Source: Ryuthela nishihirai (taxonomy: Eukaryota > Arthropoda > Arachnida > Araneae > Heptathelidae). Taken from it: DNA of 64,000 nucleotides. Shown here piece after piece: positions 56,640-64,000 of the stretch. Location: positions 28,752,201 to 28,816,200 of the forward strand of contig JAWZYU010000028.1 in assembly GCA_038380435.1 (NCBI GenBank). The letters run 5' to 3'. The notes below the pieces were generated by a model, which saw nothing but the letters and a program-made list of their open reading frames with translations, searched no databases and was not told where the DNA came from. Numbering within the stretch: the first letter of the stretch is position 1; every line of letters begins with the position of its first letter. The position numbers and the translations under genes are program-made.

Positions 56640-57025
56640 CGTTAAAAAAAATTGGAATTTTTGACTTTTTCACCGTTAGAAGGCGTATTTATAGCTTTTG
56701 GAAAATTCGGAGTTCAAATCGTAATAGTTGAGCCATACCTATGCAACATAAAAAGAATTTTTAACATATATCCCTAAAAATACACAATTATCTATTAAAT
56801 CAAACAAGTTGCATTTCGCTCTCCCCCCGATTTACAGGAGGAGAGAGAAATTTAGTTAGAGAGAAAATTAGTTGTCCCCTCCCCCCCCGGGTTACAGGGG
56901 CGACTTTCACATTCCACCACTAAAATTTCAAATTTCTAGCATAACTAAATCATTTGCAATATTCGTTTTAAAATTTCAAATTCTGCCACCATTAGAGGGT
57001 GGAAGAGACGGTCATGCAGACGACA
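56640..57025 (+). repeat. Repeat C, diverged copies
   Basis: Blocks 'CCGTTAGAAGGCGTATTTAT', 'CAATTATCTATTAAATCAAA' and 'CACTAAAATTTCAAATTTCT' in Repeat C order, with C-rich interruptions. A 12-bp hairpin (AGCCAGGAAGAC/ATCTTCCTGGCT) follows at 57045-57073. Confidence 0.65.
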
Positions 57026-57189
57026 AATGAGATAAAAAAAAGTTCAGCCAGGAAGACTGCTATCTTCCTGGCTTTAAGCAAAATCTAAAACTAAAACATA
57101 CCGATGTCGAAATGACTTGCTCTATTGGTATTCGTGTGACAGAAAGCCAGCAATTTTTTTTACTTGGTTAATCGGTGCCTTATAATTAC

Positions 57190-57390
57190 TTGCCGTCCCA
57201 TGGCCGCGCCGTTAGCGCGTTTGGCTACTGATCTAAGGGACCTGCGTTCGAGTCCCAGGTAAGTCATGGCTGTTTTGTGTAGTTTTTCTGCTGAGGGCCT
57301 GCCATCCTCTCAGACTTTCTACTTTGGCATATAAACTGACAAGGCTCCTGTCAGACCTCTGTGGCAAGCAGCTGCTTGAGGGGGTATTTA
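57190..57390 (+). repeat. SINE-B, full length
   Basis: Head 'CCATGGCCGCGCCGTTAGCG', loop region GGCTACTGATCTAAGG, B box GTTCGAGTCCC, body to 'AGCAGCTGCTTGAGGGGGTA'. Sense orientation. Confidence 0.9.
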
Positions 57391-57964
57391 CTATTTTATT
57401 TATAATTGTCTCATTATAAGAGATAATATGTGAAGGATAATCCACGCGTAAAAGAGCAGTATACTAAAATGGTGATTTGAATATCCCACAGCAATATAAT
57501 CGCCACAAGCTTCAATTTGAGATATAACTTATTGTCGTCGAGCACCTGAAATTTTCGTCCCCTTTTTTTCATTGAGGAAGAAGGGCAGAGGCGAAACACG
57601 AGGTCCACACGATAGCCCACACATCACATGCTTTCATTCTCGGAGGTAAGAAAGCACAAGGGGGGAGAAGGGGTTACATCCTATGATACTCTGAGCCAGG
57701 GGCGGGATGGGGAGAGGCTCCCCCCCCAAAAGTAACTCGGAGTTGGCAAAATTCGAAGCGACTTCATTAAAGTCTAGATGAGTTGTAATATTTTTTATTT
57801 TTAAAAATTTATAATTTTTTTTTAAATTATAATATTTTACAATATTTTAAATATTATAATATTTATAATATAATATAATATTTTTAAAATTACAATATTT
57901 TAAATTTTTTTTAAATTTATAATTTGTAATTTATAATTTGCAATTTTTTTTGAAAAATTAAGGG
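57391..57964 (+). other. Intergenic, AT-rich low complexity
   Basis: 57780-57960 is almost pure A/T with repeated ATAATATTT; no gene. Confidence 0.6.
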
Positions 57965-59890
57965 GAGTTGTCAAAATCGAGGCAACTTGGCAAATCTATG
58001 GCAGTTTGGAAAATGTAGAGACGGCAAAATTTAGAGTCAAAATTGTTGACAAAATTCGAAGTCACTTAGTAAAATACAGGTGAGTTGGCAAAATTGGGAC
58101 AACTTGGCAAAATCCTGGAGAGTTGGAAAAATTCGGAGTGATTTGGCAAAATCCTGGAGAGTTGGAAAAATTCGGAGTGATTTGGCAAAATCGTGGGGAG
58201 TTGGCAAAATCCTGGAGAGTTGGAAAAATTCGGAGTGACTTGGCAAAATCGTGGGGAGTTGGCAAAATTCAGATGAGATGTAAAAATTGGGATTTTTTTC
58301 TGTAAAATTATGGCGAGTTGACAAAATCTAGGGGCAGTTGGCAGAATTCGGAGTGACTTGACAAAATCATGGAGAGTTCGCAAAACTCAGGTGAGATGTA
58401 AAAATTTCAATCTTTTTTCTGTAAAATTATGGCGTGTTGGCAAAATGGAGGAAACCTCGCAATATTTAAGAGAATTGGCAAACCTTGGGGGAGCTGGCAA
58501 AATTCAGAGTGACTTTGCATAAATCAGGTGATATGTAAAAGTTTGGATTTTTTTTCTGTAAAATTGTGGCAAAATGGCAAAATCGAGGAAACTTGGCAAA
58601 ATCTAGGACAGTTGACAAAATACGAATTCACTTGGTAAAATACGGGCGAGTTGTGAAATTATGTAATTACTGTAAAATTATGGCGAGTTGGCAAAATCTA
58701 AGGGCAGTTGGCAAAATTCGGAGTGACTTGACAAAATCGTGTAGAGTTCGCAAAATTCAGGTCAGATGTAAAAATTTCAATCTTTTTTCTGTAAAATTAT
58801 GGCATGTTGGCAAAATCGCGGCAACTTCGCAATATTTAGGAGAGTTGGCAAACCTTGGGGGAGCTGGCACAATTCAGAGTGACTTTGCAAAAAACAGGTG
58901 AGATGTAAAAATTTTGATATTTTTTTTCTGTAAAATTGTGGCGAGATGGCAAAATCTAGGGCAATTGACAAAATTTGAATTCACTTGGTAAAATACGGGC
59001 GAGTTGTGAAAATTGGGATTGTTTTTGTGAAATTAAGGAGAATTGACAAAATCGAGAAAACTTGGCAAAATTTTGGGGAGTTTGAAAAATTTGAAGTGAC
59101 TTGGAAAATTCAGGAGAGATGTAAAAATTGGGATTGTTTTGCGAAATTAAGGAGAGGTAGTAAAATCGAGGCAACTTGGCAAAATCTAAGGAAGTTGGCA
59201 AAACTGGAAACCACTTGGTAAAGTACAGGTGAGTTGCAAATATTGGGATTGATTTTGTGAAATTAAGGAGAGTTGGAAAAAACAGAGAATTCTTGGCAAA
59301 ATTCGAATCCACTTGGTACAATATAGGTGATTTGTGAAAATTGGGATTTATTTTGTGAAATTAAGGAGTGTTGGAGAAATCGAGGAAACTTAACAAAATC
59401 TAGGGCAGTTGGCAAAATTCGAAGCTACTTGGTAAAATACAGAGGAGTTTTGAAAATTGTGCCTTTCTTGTGCAATTAAGGAGAGTTGATAAAATTCGAA
59501 GTGACTTGGCAAAATCAGAAAAGATGTAAAAATTGCGATTTTTTTCCGTAAAATTATGGCGAGTTGGCAAAATGTAGGGGAGTTGGCAAAATTCGAATCC
59601 ACTGGGTAAAATCTAGGCGAGTTGGCAAAATCTAGGGTAGTTTGCAAAATTCGAATCCAGTTGGTGAAATATAGGCGAGGTATGATAATTGGGATTGGGT
59701 TTGTGAAAGAAAACTTGGCAAAATATTGTGGAGTTCGAAAATTTTGAAGTTACATCACAAACAACGAGAGAGGTAAAGAGATGTAAGATTGGAATTGGTT
59801 TTGTGAAATTAAGGTAAGGAGAGTTGGAAAAATCACACTGAATTGCTACAGTTGAGACGAGATGTAAATATTGGGATAATTTCTGCGAAA
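57965..59890 (+). repeat. Minisatellite, ~30-bp units, ~370-bp higher order
   Basis: Units of the form 'GAGTTGGCAAAATTCGGAGT' / 'GACTTGGCAAAATC' alternate with a 'GTGAGATGTAAAAATT...TTTTTCTGTAAAATTATGGC' marker. Two variants of the marker recur about 370 bp apart (58390/58762 and 58528/58897), showing a block duplication. Long minus-strand frames (Phe/Ser/Pro/Ile-rich) are repeat artefacts. Confidence 0.9.
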
Positions 59891-60588
59891 ATTAAAAATT
59901 ATGCAAACTCACTCCCCCCCCCCCCCGAAGCGAAAATATCTAGACACTATTTGCTCAGTTGGCAAAATTTGATTTTGGAGTTGGAAAATTTTTGAATTCT
60001 CCCCCCACCTACACCCCCCACCATAGTCCTTCGCTACGCCCCTGCTCTGAGCATGACAAGCTTTCATCTGGCACATGAGCGTCCAGATCGATTAAATGGT
60101 GGGGAAGATAGGCGGAACCATGGATAAATGCAGTGGAATAACCGTTTCCAGAAACACTAACTGAGAAAGGTGAAATGAAAAGCAATATAAAGATAGGTAG
60201 AAAGATGTACTATATTCAAATGTTTGCATCTTTCGCATTATTGCAATCAGCAGGAAAATATTACTAAAGAATATTATCATTATTGAAGTAAACACATGCT
60301 TTATGATGTTTCAAGTTTTTTATTCTTTGATGAATGTAGTCCAAATTCAATAATAAAAGAAAACAATGAATATCTATTAATAGTTGCTTAAACAAAACAA
60401 TTTGTTGTATTGTTTTTGTACGACATAACAAAAAGCAATATTTATGCCGCTTAAATAAATTGTTCTTTTTCTAAGTTTGCATACACATTGTAACAAGACA
60501 AATCTATTTCCTTTAAAGCTCGGGCCGCCAACGTACGAAAATGTGTTCTGTGCGTTCCGTGTTATAATTCAGTAGTTTTTAAATACAC
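59891..60588 (+). other. Intergenic, no feature recognised
   Basis: Poly-C run at 59920-59931, then unrecognised AT-rich sequence. Confidence 0.5.
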
Positions 60589-61215
60589 TGCAGGAAAAAA
60601 ATGCGACACTTGGAAAGATTAATGCCATTTTATTGAAACGCACGTAGCTATTAGTATACGCTGAAATGCGCGATTGATGACATTATCAAAAAAAAGTATG
60701 GAAAATTACCATTTTACCTACTCGGTAACGTGGTATAATTAGTACGATGTTCAACCACCCTGCGCAGCAATGCATTTATGTAGACGGCGGGGAAGGCTAT
60801 CGTAGAGCACTATAATGTCCTCCGAGGAATAGAAATCCAAATGGCGCAAAGTCGATGCTCTATTTCAGCGACAGTGGTTGGCGCACCTCTTGGCTGTTGT
60901 TGGAGCTGTCGGCCATTCATGTCCCAGACGTGTTCAATTGGTGAAATGTCCGTCGAGCATGTTGGACATGGTAGTATCTGAACGTTTTACTCGTGTAGAT
61001 ATTGCATACTAATGCGGGCTGTGTGGGAACGGGCATTATCTTGCTGATAATAGGTTCTGTGCTGCTGAACAAACGGGACAGCCACTGGCTGCAAAATGTT
61101 GGTAACATATTGTTCGGCAGTTAGAGATACCCTTATAATGACCAGTTCTGACCGAGATATCCGACTAATGGCACCCCACACAAAGACACCAGGTGCTGGA
61201 GCTGTGTAACAATGT
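60589..61215 (-). pseudogene. Tc1-type transposase relic, 3' part
   Basis: The minus strand reads 'MWGAISRISRSELVIIRVSL', 'QYVTNILQPVAVPFVQQ', 'YYQQDNARSHTARISMQYL', with the second catalytic Asp in the QQDNAR block. The remainder continues in shifted frames toward 60780. 'CTGCAGGAAAAAAATGCGAC' near 60591 is the probable terminal repeat. The other end is missing. Confidence 0.78.
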
Positions 61216-61256
61216 CGCAGGCACTGGGTGGCGTTCCTTTCCCTGGATCAAGGAAT

Positions 61257-62030
61257 TTTCAATCTTTTTCACGTTAGAGGGCGCGATTCTAGTGTTCCAA
61301 AGATTCGGAAAGACTCAACGCGAATCATAATATTTTATCAATTCCTATCTAACCCTAAAAAGATTTTTTATCCCTAAATAAGAACAGTTATCAGCTAAAG
61401 CAAAAAAATTTCCCCCCCCCCTCTGGATCTCTCTGGTCAATTCATTGTTGCCAATGAAAACGTCATAGCGTTCACATTCCACCATTAAAATTCAAAATTC
61501 TAGCTTAAATACGCTGTTTGTAATATTTGTTTGAAATTTTGGAATTTAAAAATTTTTCCACTGTTGAGGGAGCAATTATAGTTTTCGGCAGATTTAAAAA
61601 GTGTGAATCATAATATTTTTTCAATTACCATTTAACCCAAAAAGAAATTTTCATTTATCTCTAAAAACAAACAGTTATCTGCTAAAATTAAAATGGTGTC
61701 CTCCCCACGTGGGTCTAAGGGGTCAACTCATTGTTGCCAAAGGAAACATCATGGCGTTCACATTCCACTATCAAAGTTTCAAATTTCTAGGATAAATACG
61801 TCGTATGCAATATTTATTTGAATTTTTTAACTTTTTCCACACTAGAGGGTCTAATTATAACTTTAGAGAGATTCTAAAGTTGCATATCGTAAAAATTTAT
61901 CATACCTAACCAACACAAAAAGAATTTTTAATTCATCTCTGTAAACAAAAAAGTTCGATGTCTACAGATGGACAGACAGACGACAGAGCGAAACTATTAT
62001 CTCGTTTTCTTTGAAAACGAGATAAAAATG
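61257..62030 (+). repeat. Repeat C, about three tandem units
   Basis: Units of about 240 bp share 'TCATTGTTGCCAATGAAAAC', 'CACATTCCACCATTAAAA', 'CCACTGTTGAGGGAGCAATT' and 'AACCCAAAAAGAATTTT'. The array ends in 'GATGGACAGACAGACGACAG' and the hairpin ATCTCGTTTTC-TTT-GAAAACGAGAT. Non-coding. Confidence 0.75.
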
Positions 62031-62184
62031 AATCTTACGACGTGCTGGTCGAAAAAAATAAAAGGAGGGGATCCTACTGCCAACGGGTATACTGTCACAA
62101 AAAATAGATAATAAACGGAGCTTTTTTTATATTTTTTTTTTTAAAGAGGAGTAATTAACTCTAAAGTGTAACGCACTACTTCAG

Positions 62185-62291
62185 ACGAGGTCTACATACC
62201 TAAATTTTGGTACTACGATTATTTATTGTTTGTGGTCGACCAGAATGTTCTCATGAGTTCATTATTTGGTACACAAGACAGAGATAGTGAG
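62185..62291 (+). CDS. Candidate exon of a MADF/Myb-SANT-like protein
   Basis: A 107-bp open stretch between a usable acceptor (CACTACTTCAG) and a strong donor (GAG|GTAAGTG). In the frame set by that donor it reads EVYIPKFWYYDYLLFVVDQN + VLMSSLFGTQDRDSE. The 'P.fWYYd.LlFv.Dq' pattern resembles the end of MADF (Adf-1/Myb-SANT-like) domains, DNA-binding modules common in arthropods; these pair with an upstream WKNLRD-type segment that was not found here. Only one exon, no partner exons seen, so tentative. The ORF is too short to be noticed without the splice sites. Confidence 0.45.
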
Positions 62292-62769
62292 GTAAGTGAA
62301 AGAAGAACCTAATAAGTAAATGGTAATTCATTCATTCAAAAAGTTTTAATTGCATATTACGTATTTAATTAGCACATCCGCTGCCAAAGTTTTGCGGGAT
62401 GGAAATACATATTATTTTATTCAGAGTATTAAAATCGAACTCGGGTTATATTACAGCTGTAGACAGGAGAATGGTAAAAAAAATACGGTCTAGAACTATA
62501 GCTCGGTCCAGTTAAAGATAGTGACTTTATTTTGGAATGCAAACGGTATTTCTCAAGAGAACCCAGTACAGAAAATTTGGAACCGATTAGACAATTTTCT
62601 GGGAAGTTCTGGGTTCCCCAAATCTGTTAAAAGTTTGTAAAATAATTTCTAATTTCAGTGGCGCTGATGGCAAACAACGGCAGTAGTATCCAAACAGAAT
62701 AGTCCCCCAAGCACAGTGCTTTCCCCCTAAGCCGTCATCGGCCAAGTCCCCTTATGATATTAGCTATTG
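62292..62769 (+). other. No feature recognised
   Basis: Would be intron if the candidate exon before it is real; no repeat recognised. Confidence 0.45.
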
Positions 62770-63048
62770 GGAAAGAGATAATAGCCTCCCATCAAGGCAT
62801 CAAGCATGTTCTTTAACATGCACAGAGAAAGGCTTTCTCCCGTACATGAAGCCACAGCTTAACGTCCCATCCAATGAACGGCGGTCTTTCCAAGCCCATC
62901 GGTGTCCCTTACTGACCATGGGCAAGGCGGGGAATTTTGCGGAGATAAATCTCAACTCTGACCCAGCTGGGACTCGAACCTGGGAACTGCAGATTACGAG
63001 TCTGGCGTGCTCATAATCTGCAATACCGACTGAGCCAATTCCGTCCCT
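62770..63048 (-). repeat. SINE-A, 3' end missing
   Basis: Head and two thirds of the body on the minus strand. A short stretch near the head is duplicated ('TCATAATCTGCAATACCGAC' after 'CAGATTACGAGTCTGGCGTG'), so the anticodon-loop region appears twice. Confidence 0.85.
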
Positions 63049-63289
63049 GACGTCATCCCCCATCCGAATTAATTCTAAGTTCCTAGTCCGCCATTTTGAA
63101 TTCTACCGTCATCATTCCTCCGAAATAATTCTAACTATGGCGCAATCTAGTGTTTAACACACGTACTATATTTAAAAAAAAACATATTTTTCACAGTGGG
63201 GCTCATCGCATTGCCTCACATTAACAGCACGTTTATCCATTATGCCAAGAGTAATATATTCTTGGAGTGGTTAAAGGTGGATGAAGTAG

Positions 63290-63550
63290 GAATAACCGAT
63301 CATTATAAATTAACCTACGAATTTCTTATAATTCAACCTACGAATTTTTTTTATTTCCTGTATTTATTTTTTATAAATTAACTTACGAATTTTTTATTCT
63401 TTATAAATTAACCTAAGATTTTTTTTATTCCTTCTAATTTAAACTACGATATTTTTTATTCCTTATTAATTAACCTACGAATTATTTTCTTATAAATTAA
63501 CCTACGAATTTTTTATTTGTTGTAAATTAACCTACGAATCTTTTATTCCT
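63290..63550 (+). repeat. Tandem repeat, ~30-35 bp, ~8 units
   Basis: Units of 'TTATAAATTAACCTACGAAT' + 'TTTTTTATTCC' with small length changes. Confidence 0.85.
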
Positions 63551-64000
63551 CCAAGAAACATAAGTAGGTCTCGCATGTGCAAGCGCTTGCATGAAAATTA
63601 TCCAAATTGGTTCATACTTACAAATAAAATGATATGCACAGTGTGCAGTGTGCACACATGCACAGTGTGCAGTGTGTGGATTTCACCTTTGTTCAGAAAA
63701 GTAAATACTTGATTCACATACAACTGAAATGGCACATGTAAAATTCACATGCTTACACAAAAGTGAATGTTTGCAGGAAAAATAACATTGATGATTTGCC
63801 TCTCCCTCGAAATGAACGTTGTTGCAGGAAACGAAATTGCGACATTCACGCCCTAATTCTTAAAAAAATTAATACTTGTGGTTAAACTATCGTTACTACT
63901 GTACTTCGCACGTGCACGTACTTGTAATAAACTGAGAAAAAAGTTCCGAACGCAAAAAAACACGCATTTTCTTGCGGGAAAAATAACTACACCTTTCTTA
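63551..64000 (+). other. No feature recognised
   Basis: Short repeats of GTGCACA/CAGTGTGCAGTGTG at 63630-63675; otherwise nothing recognised up to the window end. Confidence 0.5.

Noticed and set aside
58037..58383. Minus-strand frames (SEFFQLSRILPT repeats)
   Set aside because: Read-through of the 58-59.9 kb minisatellite.
63196..63381. Possible next exon after TTTTTCACAG at 63195
   Set aside because: In the phase required by the candidate exon at 62185 the reading stops after 25 codons, and the 61-codon frame runs into a tandem repeat. No domain.

Overview
The window looks like a piece of an arthropod nuclear genome, most likely a chelicerate (spider-like). The lineage is inferred from general appearance: AT-rich DNA, small exons with GT-AG introns, tRNA-derived SINEs, and Tc1/mariner, Tigger, hAT, Penelope-type and LINE remains. 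No organism-specific marker was tested. Nothing bacterial is present, and no complete gene lies wholly inside the window.

Positions 621-36635 (+) hold the 3' nine exons of one DEG/ENaC (amiloride-sensitive, pickpocket-type) sodium channel gene. The nine exons carry only 895 coding bases (297 residues plus stop) spread over 36 kb. All eight introns have matching phases, and the last exon carries the second transmembrane helix with its G-M-S selectivity filter. TM1 and the N-terminus lie before position 1. The introns are filled with mobile DNA and four different minisatellites (units of about 30, 62, 50 and 27 bp).

Positions 36.6-62 kb are intergenic or intronic and largely made of transposons. 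They hold a Tigger/pogo derivative (37858-38711), mariner and Tc1 remnants (39.4-40.6 kb), a Penelope-type GIY-YIG fragment (40.7 kb) and a LINE RNase H fragment (46.6-47.9 kb). A decayed C2H2 zinc-finger exon lies on the minus strand (49.2-51.5 kb). A hAT element with an 8-bp target duplication and an almost intact transposase (one frameshift) sits at 52391-55612. A long higher-order minisatellite fills 58-59.9 kb. A single candidate exon resembling a MADF/Myb-SANT-like protein is at 62185-62291.

Three repeat families dominate. SINE-A (about 380-390 bp, tRNA-Met/Thr-like head, tail in AACCC-type repeats, 8-12 bp target duplications) has more than 25 copies, many of them young and some nested. 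SINE-B (about 190 bp) is a second tRNA-like family. The third is a foldback MITE with a Tc1/mariner-like 'CAGTCGCTCAAAAAAGTATC' terminus and TA target duplication, built from several perfect palindromes that are reshuffled, tandemly amplified and joined to SINE pieces. This MITE family and the hAT trio (one near-autonomous copy plus two deletion derivatives sharing its ends) are the most interesting structures. All calls are by eye; no database search was run.
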